From DATMER01 sp963844885 (GTDB lineage Bacteria > Acidobacteriota > Thermoanaerobaculia > Multivoradales > UBA5704): a stretch of 64,000 nt of DNA. A program made the position numbers and the translations under genes. The stretch spans positions 434,001 through 498,000 of the forward strand of contig CAWJQA010000020.1 in NCBI GenBank assembly GCA_963844885.1, in the 5' to 3' direction. Below the pieces are notes generated by a model. The model was not told where the DNA came from. It did no database searches and saw only the letters and a list, made by a program, of their open reading frames with translations. Shown in pieces: positions 17,689 through 25,667 of this stretch (position 1 is the first letter of the stretch; every line of letters starts with the position of its first letter).

Positions 17689-17973
17689 CTACGGCGGCTT
17701 CGGGCCGCGCCCCGAGACTTCGTCCACCTTGTCGCGTCCCGCCCGCAGCATTGCCTCTTTGGCCTCTTCGGCCTTGCGCTTGGCACGCGCCGCCTCTTCT
17801 TGGATCTTCTTCGCCCAAGGAACTCCGAGGGGAGCCAATACCATGCTGATGGCCTCCAGGAGCCAGGGCGGCTGCTTGCGCTCGGGTTCGCGCTCTAGAC
17901 TCGCTGAGCCCGCATCGGTCCCGGCCACGTCCTGCTGGACACTCGACTCGTTCCCTTGCTCGTCAGGCATCAT
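17689..17973 (-). CDS. Small hypothetical charged protein
   Basis: About 94 residues from ATG at 17973 (or 17970): an acidic N-terminus (MPDEQGNESS), a short amphipathic stretch PPWLLEAISMVLAPLGVPWA and an Ala/Lys/Glu helix KKIQEEAARAKRKAEEAKEA. It could be a short membrane-associated or partner protein. It is divergent from the TIR membrane gene with only about 60 bases between the starts, so both may share a control region. The function is unknown; codon use is consistent with a real gene but there is no family match I can name. Confidence 0.45.
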   Translation of the reverse strand: MMPDEQGNESSVQQDVAGTDAGSASLEREPERKQPPWLLEAISMVLAPLGVPWAKKIQEEAARAKRKAEEAKEAMLRAGRDKVDEVSGRGPKPP

Positions 17974-18033
17974 GTCTGCTACGATACAGCAGTTGCTACC
18001 CGAAATCAAGAGGGCGGTCCGCAAGGCGCATTC

Positions 18034-19221
18034 ATGTCCACGAACGAACCTCGCGCGAGCGACCTGCGCCAACGGGTTCCCGACGCGTTCCGCTTGGCGT
18101 TTCTCCTGTTTTTCAAGCCCCTGGAACTGTGGGCGCGCATGGTCTTGTGGGAGGTGGACGGGGACCCTGGGTTCGCCTTCATCTGGCGCTTCCGCGGAAT
18201 GCACCAACGCGATTGGGTCTTGCGTCTGGCCGAGATCGTGGGCGCAGCCGCAATATTAGCATGTCTGGTCTTGCTGGTGGATTACGGGTGGTCCCGCTTG
18301 CTGGGGCTGTTTGCCATTGGCCTGCTTGTTACCGTCGTCGTCGCGTGCGTGGCAGGCATTGCCTTTGGCACGCTTCTGGGCGTACTTGTCGCATTGATGA
18401 TGATGATTGGCGTGTGGCTTCCGCCGATGATCGCAGGCGTACCGGTAACGGTTGCGCTGTGGTGCTTTGGAATCGGGTTTACGGTGCGGAACAGTTTGGT
18501 GATCTCGGATCGGGTCTTCGACAGCGGTTGGGATCGGGACACCCATGGGGGTAGCAATACGGATGAGGTCGCCGTCGACAGAAATAAGGCTCTGCACTCC
18601 GATCAACGCTGGCACCGGGACCTCTCCCCATTCGTTTGGGTGGGTGGTGCGTTCGCTTGTTATTGGGGAGGTGAGACCGGCCTTCAGCGATTCGTTTTTT
18701 TTGGCTTGCTAGGTCTCGGCATCTCGTTGCACCCGCTTGTCGAGTGGATCCGTCGGATGGTGCAGCGGCGGAAGCCAATGGTCTTTCTGAGCTATCGACG
18801 GAACGACGACGTGAGTCGGGACTTGGTGGGGATATTGTATCAAAGACTGCCGCATGGAAGGGCATTTTTAGATGAGCGAATGCAGGGCGGCGAGTGGCAG
18901 CCGCGTATCCTGTCGGAATTGGAAAGGGCGACGGTGTTGCTCACCTTCGTGGGTCCAAAATGGAGAGAGGAAGAGGAGGAGGAGAAGAAGAAGGAGATGG
19001 GTTATATGGTGCAAAGGCGGTCCAGCTTCTGGGTCTCGTTCGAGCTCGGCTATGCCAACCGTCGCAAGATTCCCATCCGCCCGGTCATCGTCGATCGTGA
19101 CTGTCCCAAACATCTACGCGCCTTCCAATACACCCCGGTTTGCGCTAAGTCGGAGGCGGAGAAGGAAGAGGCTCTCAAAATCCTGATCGACGTGCTCAAG
19201 CGCGACGGCATGCGCCTCTGA
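18034..19221 (+). CDS. Membrane protein with C-terminal TIR domain
   Basis: 395 residues from the ATG at 18034. The N-terminal half has hydrophobic segments (IVGAAAILACLVLLVDYGWS, LLGLFAIGLLVTVVVACVAG, LLGVLVALMMMIGVWLPPMI, then two more), the C-terminal third a TIR domain: PMVFLSYRRNDDVSRDLVGI, GRAFLDERMQGGEWQPRILS, ELERATVLLTFVGPKW and ELGYANRRKIPIRPVIV. The glutamate in the alpha-C region (GGEWQPRILSELE) fits the NAD-cleaving group. An unusual run of about 12 Glu/Lys residues follows GPKW, coded by a GA-rich tract at 18965-19000. A patatin phospholipase gene follows 43 bases later. Anchored TIR effectors occur in anti-phage and stress systems; immune function here is inferred. Confidence 0.75.
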   Translation: MSTNEPRASDLRQRVPDAFRLAFLLFFKPLELWARMVLWEVDGDPGFAFIWRFRGMHQRDWVLRLAEIVGAAAILACLVLLVDYGWSRLLGLFAIGLLVTVVVACVAGIAFGTLLGVLVALMMMIGVWLPPMIAGVPVTVALWCFGIGFTVRNSLVISDRVFDSGWDRDTHGGSNTDEVAVDRNKALHSDQRWHRDLSPFVWVGGAFACYWGGETGLQRFVFFGLLGLGISLHPLVEWIRRMVQRRKPMVFLSYRRNDDVSRDLVGILYQRLPHGRAFLDERMQGGEWQPRILSELERATVLLTFVGPKWREEEEEEKKKEMGYMVQRRSSFWVSFELGYANRRKIPIRPVIVDRDCPKHLRAFQYTPVCAKSEAEKEEALKILIDVLKRDGMRL

Positions 19222-19264
19222 GACTTTGATCCGGAAGTAGCTCTATGGATTCATCGGCGCAAGG

Positions 19265-21389
19265 ATGAGCATGATCGACAGGCAGGATTCAAACGGCGAG
19301 CTGAGGAACCTGCCGGGCTGGTCCCAGGCCTGCGGAGCCCTGACGGCGCTGGCCCAGCACCTCGGGTCCGAGCTGGAGTGCGCCGGAAGCTCATCGCCGA
19401 CCGAGCAGGATCGCTTGGCGGCCTGGAAGCTCTACGCCGAGCTTTCGACGCGCATCTCCGTCGATTTCCTCCCCTACCGAGACGGAGACGAAACGGCTGC
19501 GCTGGACAGCCTGTACAAGCTCTTCCTGCGGGCGAGGGAACTGGTGGTCGAGCACGGCCGAGGTACCCCCGCCTTCACGGCGCTCGCGTCGCCGGTCCTC
19601 GAGTCGATTGTGCGGCCCTTCACCGGCCACTGGCACGGCAGGAAGCTCCGAGGTGACCTGGACCGCCAGGACGAACGGAGGCGCTTCCGCCGTGAGTTGC
19701 GGCGCCTCCGCAATCAGCTCGCCGCCTTCGGAGAGGTGCTCGCGATCCTTGCCGCAGGGACTCGCCTCTATACCCCGCGAGGCGACAGTCGTGCTCAGTT
19801 GGACCTTGGAAGCCTCTGGCCGGACTCCTTCATCGGTCCCACATCTACGCGAGGGGAGGCTCCATCGATCGCGGCCGAGCGGGACCAGATCGTAGCCCGC
19901 CGCGAGCGCGCCTACACCGATACCGAGGAGCAAAAGTTCGGCGGGCTCGGCGCATCCGCAGACGACAAGCCCAAGTCCCTGGGGTTCGTCGGTTTGGCCC
20001 TCTCCGGCGGTGGCATCCGTTCCGCGACCTTCTGCCTCGGCGTGCTGCAGTGCCTCCAGCGGCACCATGTCCTCCGAGATGTCGACTACCTCTCGACGGT
20101 GTCCGGCGGCGGCTACTTGGGGGCGTTCCTCTCAACACGCCTCTGGGCACAATCGAAAACAGGCGGCCCGTTGCCGCCATACGACGTTGTCCTCGACAAC
20201 CTCCTGATCCAACCGCACAGCCGAACCGGCGACACGCGCGCCGTGCGTTGGTTGCGCAACAACAGCAAGTACCTGTTGAGCCGCACCTGGAAGAAACGCT
20301 GGCAGACCCTGAAGCAGTACGCCAAGGGTCTCTTTCCCTGGGGTCCGCCCCTTCACTCGTTCTATCGGGACCGTCTGTCCGAGGCGTACATCACCGACGG
20401 CTCCAAGGAAGGAATTGCGGCGCCACTTCTCAGCGAGCTGGCGCAGTCGGCGTCGGGCGCGCCGTATCACTTGTTCAACGCCGCGGTGAATCTCCCCGCC
20501 AGCCGGGAGATCGAGCTGCGGGGCCGTCGCTCCGACTTCTTCCTGCTCAGCCCGCTGTGGACCGGCAGCGTCGTCACCGGGTACTGCTCGACCCAAGCCG
20601 TCGAGGATCTCCTGAAGGATCGGGGTGAAACCTGCGATCTGGCGACCGCGATGGCGATCTCCGGTGCCGCGGTCTCGCCGCACATGGGCATGCGGAACCT
20701 TGGGTTCTTCGCCCGGACGGCGCTGGTCGCGGTCAACGCGCGCCTGAGCTACTGGCTGCCCAACCCGGGAAAGGTGGCCGCCAAGAAGGCCCCCAGCGGA
20801 TTCAGACCGATGGGGAGCCGCTGGCGGGAGATGCGGGGCAATTTCGCCGAGGACGACGCCTTCGTCAACCTCTCGGATGGCGGCCACGTGGAGAACCTGG
20901 GTGTCTACGAGCTCCTGCGCCCGGCGTTGCAAGCTCATCATCGCGGTCGACGGCGAGTGCGATCCCTCGCGGGGGTGCGGAGCGCTGATCAAGGTGAGCC
21001 GCCTGGCCGCCATCGACCTCGGTGTCCGGATCCGGCTCGAGCTCTCCAACCTGGGGATCGACCAGCAGGCGCTGAGCCAGACGCACTGGGCCTTCGGGAC
21101 GATCCACTACGCGGACGGCGAGCTCGGCTATCTCGTCTACATCAAATCGTCGCTCACCGGCAACGAGCCGGACTACGTGAAGCAGTACCAGCGGGAGCAT
21201 CCCGTGTTCCCCCACCAGACCACGGCGGATCAGCTCTTCAACGAGGAGCAGTTCGAGGCCTATCGCGCCCTCGGCGAGCATGCCGCGGAGGATCTTTTCG
21301 GCGACGACCTGATCACCGCGGAGGAACTGAAATCGGAGCCTTTCCGCGCACGGCGCTGGCTCGAAAGCCTCGTTCGCGAGCTGCTCTAG
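19265..21389 (+). CDS. Patatin-like phospholipase; one frameshift
   Basis: About 707 residues after repairing one base near 20930 (CGCCCGG for CGCCGG). The catalytic features of patatins are clear: oxyanion loop LSGGGIRSATFCLGVLQ, nucleophile elbow STVSGGGYLG (G-x-S-x-G) and the Asp-Gly motif NLSDGGHVENLGVYELL giving the Ser-Asp dyad. About 235 residues precede the patatin core, with charged helices (RRFRRELRRLRNQLAAFGEV) of unknown role; a tail of about 120 residues follows. Patatins hydrolyse membrane phospholipids, and large ones serve as killing effectors in several bacterial immune systems. It lies between a membrane TIR gene and a broken TIR gene, on the same strand with short gaps. Confidence 0.85.
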
Positions 21390-21412
21390 AGCCGCCGGCC
21401 GAGGAGGAACGG

Positions 21413-21691
21413 GTGTCGGAGCCCAGCTCGTCGGCGGATGCAGACGTTGTCGAGTCGTTCGATGTCTTCATCAGCTACTCGATGCACCCCGACTACGCCC
21501 TCGTGCGCGACCTCAAGCAGTTCCTCTCCACGTTCCATCAGCTTCCGGGCCTCAAGAAGCACGCCCTCGATCAAGACCCCCATGGATCCCGAGGAAGCAG
21601 CTTGTCCAGCTCACGCCGGGCGTTCAGCAGGTCAGATTCGAAAACGTCGATATCCTCTGGCCCGAGGTGTGGAAGAGAGGCCAGGAGATGA
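21413..21691 (+). pseudogene. TIR-domain gene truncated after about 56 codons
   Basis: GAGGAGG at 21401-21407 precedes a GTG at 21413. The protein opens with an acidic leader and ESFDVFISYSMHPDYALVRD then LKQFLSTFHQLPGLKK, the first strand and helix of a TIR domain. At about 21575 the frame runs into the 3' end of an antitoxin gene on the opposite strand, and residues to the stop at 21691 are not TIR-like. A TIR domain needs about 130 residues, and the segment with the catalytic glutamate is missing. It was presumably the third gene of the TIR-patatin-TIR cluster before a deletion or insertion joined it to the toxin-antitoxin DNA. Confidence 0.7.
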
Positions 21692-21762
21692 GGAAGATCC
21701 CGAAGGCAGGGGCCTTCCGCTTCTATGGGTCGCAGCTCCGCGACGGTTTTTCGGTCTTTCAT
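21571..21762 (-). pseudogene. C-terminal fragment of a Phd-type antitoxin
   Basis: On the minus strand the frame reads VMKDRKTVAELRPIEAEGPC and ends RRELDKLLPRDPWGS before a stop at 21571-21573. VAELRPI after a Lys-Asp pair and the RDPW ending are typical of the second half of Phd/VapB antitoxins that pair with PIN toxins. The N-terminal DNA-binding half is absent; the sequence upstream is the end of a RelE-like toxin gene. The 3' end of this fragment overlaps the breakpoint of the TIR gene, so two genes were cut at or near one junction. Confidence 0.55.
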
Positions 21763-21778
21763 CACCAGGGATGCGCCA

Positions 21779-22081
21779 TCATTTCCGCTTTGCCGGTTTC
21801 TTCCCGTAGCGGGAAATGTCGTCGTGCTTGACGATGTCGACGAAGAAAATCGTGTTGTCTTCGACGCGGAAGACGATCCGATCTCCGGTGTTGATCCGGG
21901 CCTCGGAGTAGTGCTTGTCGGGATGGATCGGCTTGATGTAAAGGCCAGGTGAGGCGGCCTGCTTGATGAGCAAGATGGCTGCTTTGTCGCAGGCGGCCTG
22001 TCGATCGGTGCTGAGCTGCGCGTAGTTCTCTTTCCACAGATCCGACCATTCGGCCGCGAGGAACGTCTGCTTGCGCGCCAT
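21779..22081 (-). CDS. RelE/ParE-like toxin
   Basis: 100 residues. The central LLIKQAASPGLYIKPIHPDK, YSEARINTGDRIVFRVEDN and TIFFVDIVKHDDISRY are typical of RelE/ParE-fold toxins: a helical N-terminus, then a strand-rich core with Arg and Asp-His near the end, here HDDISRYGKK. The ATG lies one base after the antitoxin stop. Family members are ribosome-dependent mRNA nucleases or gyrase poisons. The paired AbrB-type antitoxin lies directly upstream on the same strand. Confidence 0.7.
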   Translation of the reverse strand: MARKQTFLAAEWSDLWKENYAQLSTDRQAACDKAAILLIKQAASPGLYIKPIHPDKHYSEARINTGDRIVFRVEDNTIFFVDIVKHDDISRYGKKPAKRK

Positions 22082-22082
22082 G

Positions 22083-22389
22083 TCAACGGCTGGAGGGCTG
22101 CTTCAGGCTGTCGAGGAAGAGCCTGGGCCTCCTCCAGGGTCTGAGTCCGGGTCGAGCGGCCTTCGACGAAGTCCCTTTCCGCCCTTGCAACTCGCGTTTG
22201 CATCTCCGGGTGGTGGAACCAGAGTTGATCGTTGGGCACCAGGGTCGCAGGGACCAGCTCGAAGGTCCCTTTCTCGGTGCGCTCCAGCAGGATGAAATCG
22301 CCGGGCCCGACCCGCAGAGCCGAACGGACCTCCTCGGGGAGTGTCGTGCGTCCTTTCTGGTCAAGCGTGAGGAATGAGGTATGGGTCAT
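22083..22389 (-). CDS. AbrB-type antitoxin; one frameshift
   Basis: About 101 residues. MTHTSFLTLDQKGRTTLPEE followed by VRSALRVGPGDFILLERTEK is a swapped-hairpin AbrB DNA-binding domain; the remaining acidic helices (QTRVARAERDFVEGRS, then LEEAQA) would hold the toxin. The frame breaks near 22125, where GGCTCTTCCTC has one base too many; dropping it gives EEAQAFLDSLKQPSSR and a stop at 22083-22085, one base before the toxin ATG. Start at ATG 22389; an ATG at 22416 is in frame but adds unlike sequence. Confidence 0.7.
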
Positions 22390-22465
22390 CGGCTGCCGGC
22401 CTGAACGTTCCGCCATGAGTGGGAGTGTACCACTTTCCCTCCAGGCGTTCCCGGGGCGGGTGGAC

Positions 22466-22508
22466 TCGGGCGGACCGGGAGAGGGGGCCGGGGGGGTGAG
22501 GGCCTCTC
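22466..22508. repeat. Dispersed GAGAGGG-GGCCGGGGG-TGAGGG repeat, copy 2
   Basis: ACCGGGAGAGGGGGCCGGGG, then GGGTGAGGG, matches the element at 11645-11671 apart from extra Gs. It lies upstream of the fusion-gene promoter between divergent transcription units. Confidence 0.6.
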
Positions 22509-22555
22509 GGCTGCGGCTTTCGAGACTCCTCTGAGCGGCATCCGTCTCGGCTTTC

Positions 22556-22564
22556 TGCTAAAAT
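22556..22564 (+). promoter_or_regulatory. Extended -10 promoter of the dehydrogenase-fusion/valS operon
   Basis: TGCTAAAAT is an extended -10 element 70 bases upstream of the ATG at 22635, in the only AT-rich stretch of the gap. The leader that would follow contains no obvious T-box or attenuator, although the genes concern branched-chain amino acids. Confidence 0.4.
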
Positions 22565-22634
22565 CCCACAATCCCGCTTCTTCGAGTCCAAAGAGGCTGG
22601 GGCGCCGGCCCTGGCCAGGAGAGAGAGGAGTCTC

Positions 22635-25600
22635 ATGAGTCGAGCAGGGGAAGAGAGCCGCCTGGACGAGCAGCGGCGCGAGCTGGCCCGTACGGTGCGG
22701 GGTTGGTCCATCGACCAGCTTCACGGCCAGCTTCGCGACGCCGGAGTGACCCGTACGTTCATCGTCCACGAGAACGGCGAGTTCCAGCTTTCACATCCAA
22801 AGATCTTGCGGCCGATCCAGGCATTTTTCGAGCTGTCCCACGACTTTTCGCGCCACGAGGCTGTCTTCATCGGGCGGGAAGAGGGAATTCCGACCCTCTT
22901 TTTCGCCTTCGTCCATGACACCCGGCGCGGGTTGGCCCAGGGTGGCCTTCGCTTCTGGCACTATGACAACGTGGCCGAGGTGATGACCGACGGTCTCCGC
23001 CTGTCCCAGGGCATGACCCGGAAGAATGCCTTGGCGAGCCTCTGGTGGGGTGGCGGCAAGGGCATCGTGGCGCTGCCGTCTGCCTACAAGTTTCCCGGTG
23101 AGATCCCGGAGAGGTCTCCGGAGCGCCTCGCCATCTTCGAGGCCTATGGCCGCTTCATCGCGAGTCTGGGCGGCGTGTACTACACGGCGGAGGACGTGGG
23201 GACCAAGACGTCCGACATGGATGCGATCCTCAGCCGCAACCGCTTCGTCACCTGCATCTCGCCGAGCCTCGGCGGCAGCGGCAACCCTTCACCGTTCACC
23301 GCCCGCGGTGTGTTCCGGGCGCTTCAGGCGGCCTGGCTGTTCCTGGAGAAGACCGAACGGCTGGAAGGCGTCCGAGTGGCCGTCCAGGGTGCCGGCAACG
23401 TCGGCGTCCCCCTGATCGACCAGCTCGACGAGGCCGGCGCCGAGGTCTGGGTGAGCGACGTTTCCGAGGAGAGCCTGGAGAGGCTGCGCCAACGGCGGCC
23501 CCGCGTCCACACTCTGCCGGTGGCGGAGGCGGACCGGATCTTCGACCTCGATGTCGACGTTCTCGCTCCCTGCGCCCGCGGCGCGGTCGTCAACGAGCGG
23601 ACCATCCCCCGGCTCAAGGCGCGGCTGGTCTGCGGCGCCGCCAACAACATCCTGGAGACACCCGAGGACGCCGACCGTCTGCGCGAGCGCGGCATCGCCT
23701 TCGTTCCCGACTACGTCTGCAACCGGATGGGCATCACGAACTGCGCCGACGAATGGCTCGGCTATCTGGAGGAGGACGTCCGGCTGGCCGCCGAGCGGGT
23801 CTTCCCGGATACGCTACGCGTCCTCCGGCATGCCCAGAACCTGCACGTGAGCTCGCTCCGCGCCGCGGACGAGCTGGCCGACATCGCCGCGAGCGAGCTG
23901 CATCCTCTCCTGGGACACCGGGGCCGGCGCATCATCGATCATCTGATCGCTTCGGGCTGGCATCAATCGGGAGAGGGGAAGACCCGGTCCGTCGAGCCGG
24001 CGTTCGAGCCGCCTCTGCACGAGCCCGAGATCCGGGTCTCCTGGGAGAAGGAGGGGCTCTTCCGCGGTATCCGAGAGGCGGGGCCGGCCACCCTGGCAGT
24101 GGCCGCCATGCCGGTGTCGACGGCGTCGCGCCCGAACCTGGCCTCTTTCCTGTCGCCGCTGCTGATGGACATCCGGGCGCGGTTTCTGGAAAGCGTCACC
24201 GGGACGCGGCCCCGGCGGATCGCCGGCTCGGACCACGGCGGGCTCGCGCTGCAGCTCGCCGTGGAACGGTCGCTGCCGTACGAGCGCCAGGCTGTGGGCC
24301 GCCCCGAGTTCGTCCAGCTCTGCCGCGACCAGCACGACCGCCACGACGCGGCGCTGCGCGAGCAGCTCCATCAGCTCGGCGCCGGCTACGACCCCGAAGG
24401 CTGGCTCGATCCCATGGACGAGTCCGTGGGCGAGGGCGTCGAGCGTCTGTTCTATACGCTGGCCGACGAGGGCCTGGTGGTGGAGGAGAACCGGCTCGCA
24501 TACCGCTGCCCGCGCTGCGAATCGGTCCTGGTCGCCTCCGACCTCGAGCGCGCCAGGATCGAGAACGAGATGGGGTGGCGCTGCGGCCGTTGCGAGACCG
24601 TGGTCGAGCCCGACAACTCGCCTCAGCTCTTCGTCCACCTGGAAGGGATGGCCGGCCATCTGCGCCGCGCCATTGAGAACGGCGCCGTGACCTTCTCCGG
24701 CGAGCGTTGGACGAAGAGTGTCCTGGCCGACCTCGAAAGGCTCGACCCCTGGTGTATCTCGCGCCAGTACTGGTGGGGCAACGAAGTTCCGAATCACCTA
24801 CGGGGATTCCGGTCTCGGCCCGGCGACGAGGTTCTCTCGTCGTGGTTCTCCCTGGCGGCCTGGACCCTCCGCGCCCTGGGATGGCCCGAGTCCGCCACGC
24901 CCGAGCCGATCGAGGACGTCTTCGTCGATCCCGCCTGGCTCACGCGCTGGGTGGTGCCGTCGCAGCTCCTGACCCTCCACCTGACCGGGAGGCCGGCCTT
25001 CCGCCGTGTCCACGTGCATGGGACGGTGCAGATCCGCGACCGCAGCCTGGCGCGGCGGGAGGATGCGGCGCCGGCCGACTCCAGGGACGAGGAGGTCTAT
25101 CTCTTCCGGACCTCTTTGCGCGAGATGCGCAAGGATTTCGGTAACGTGGTAGAGCCCGCGACCCTGATCCGCCGCTTCGGCGCCGACGCCCTGCGGCTGG
25201 GCTTCCTCCTGGCGATCGACCGCGGGCCGGTCGAGTCGGTGACGCTGGGGGAGGGCGAGCTGCGGCGGGCGCGCCGGGCGGTCCAGTCGCTGGTCTCGAA
25301 AGTCACCGGCCTTTACGGTATGGTGCGCGAGCCGCTGCGCACGGGCGAGGCCCGCGAGGCGGACCGCGCGATCGTCGCGCGCTGTGCCGGCGCGGCGCGG
25401 GACGCCCGGCAGGCCCTGGAGGAGCACCGCTACACCCGGGCCGCCGAGCTTCTGGTCGAGACGGTCGAGGCGTTCGCCGACTACGCCAACGAAGCGGCCG
25501 AGCGCCGGCACGAAGGCGCGGGCGGCGATCTGGGCGCGGTCCGGGCGGCGGTGTTCAAATCCCTGCAAGAGATGAGGCCGTCCTTCGGCCCTCTCTGTCC

Positions 25601-25667
25601 TTACCTGTTCGACAGGCTCGTCCGCTGGACGGGCGAACGGTGTCCCGGAGAGGAGCGAGACGCGTAA
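22635..25667 (+). CDS. Fusion of a Leu/Glu-type amino-acid dehydrogenase with a degenerate valyl-tRNA-synthetase-like module
   Basis: 1010 residues without a frameshift. Residues 1 to about 430 form a leucine/glutamate/valine dehydrogenase: substrate-site lysine in WWGGGKGIV (K142), catalytic aspartate in YYTAEDVGT (D187), NAD-binding VAVQGAGNVGVP (about 252-257) and CGAANNIL. From about 490 the protein aligns along ValRS: GSDHGGLALQLAVERS (ValRS GxDHAGIATQ), a CPRC/CGRC zinc knuckle where the editing domain would be, WCISRQYWWGNEVP, and REMRKDFGNVVEPATLIRRF, then GADALRLGFLL. The HIGH motif is lost (PNLASFLSPLL stands where PNxTGxLHxGH belongs) and KMSKS has become MRKDF. It therefore should not activate valine but may still bind valine or tRNA. 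Its TAA overlaps the valS ATG by one base. Confidence 0.85.
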   Translation: MSRAGEESRLDEQRRELARTVRGWSIDQLHGQLRDAGVTRTFIVHENGEFQLSHPKILRPIQAFFELSHDFSRHEAVFIGREEGIPTLFFAFVHDTRRGLAQGGLRFWHYDNVAEVMTDGLRLSQGMTRKNALASLWWGGGKGIVALPSAYKFPGEIPERSPERLAIFEAYGRFIASLGGVYYTAEDVGTKTSDMDAILSRNRFVTCISPSLGGSGNPSPFTARGVFRALQAAWLFLEKTERLEGVRVAVQGAGNVGVPLIDQLDEAGAEVWVSDVSEESLERLRQRRPRVHTLPVAEADRIFDLDVDVLAPCARGAVVNERTIPRLKARLVCGAANNILETPEDADRLRERGIAFVPDYVCNRMGITNCADEWLGYLEEDVRLAAERVFPDTLRVLRHAQNLHVSSLRAADELADIAASELHPLLGHRGRRIIDHLIASGWHQSGEGKTRSVEPAFEPPLHEPEIRVSWEKEGLFRGIREAGPATLAVAAMPVSTASRPNLASFLSPLLMDIRARFLESVTGTRPRRIAGSDHGGLALQLAVERSLPYERQAVGRPEFVQLCRDQHDRHDAALREQLHQLGAGYDPEGWLDPMDESVGEGVERLFYTLADEGLVVEENRLAYRCPRCESVLVASDLERARIENEMGWRCGRCETVVEPDNSPQLFVHLEGMAGHLRRAIENGAVTFSGERWTKSVLADLERLDPWCISRQYWWGNEVPNHLRGFRSRPGDEVLSSWFSLAAWTLRALGWPESATPEPIEDVFVDPAWLTRWVVPSQLLTLHLTGRPAFRRVHVHGTVQIRDRSLARREDAAPADSRDEEVYLFRTSLREMRKDFGNVVEPATLIRRFGADALRLGFLLAIDRGPVESVTLGEGELRRARRAVQSLVSKVTGLYGMVREPLRTGEAREADRAIVARCAGAARDARQALEEHRYTRAAELLVETVEAFADYANEAAERRHEGAGGDLGAVRAAVFKSLQEMRPSFGPLCPYLFDRLVRWTGERCPGEERDA

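Noticed and set aside
22565..22634. T-box or leader-peptide attenuator upstream of the fusion/valS operon
   Set aside because: The leader of about 60 bases is too short and has no T-box sequence, run of Val/Leu codons or terminator hairpin.
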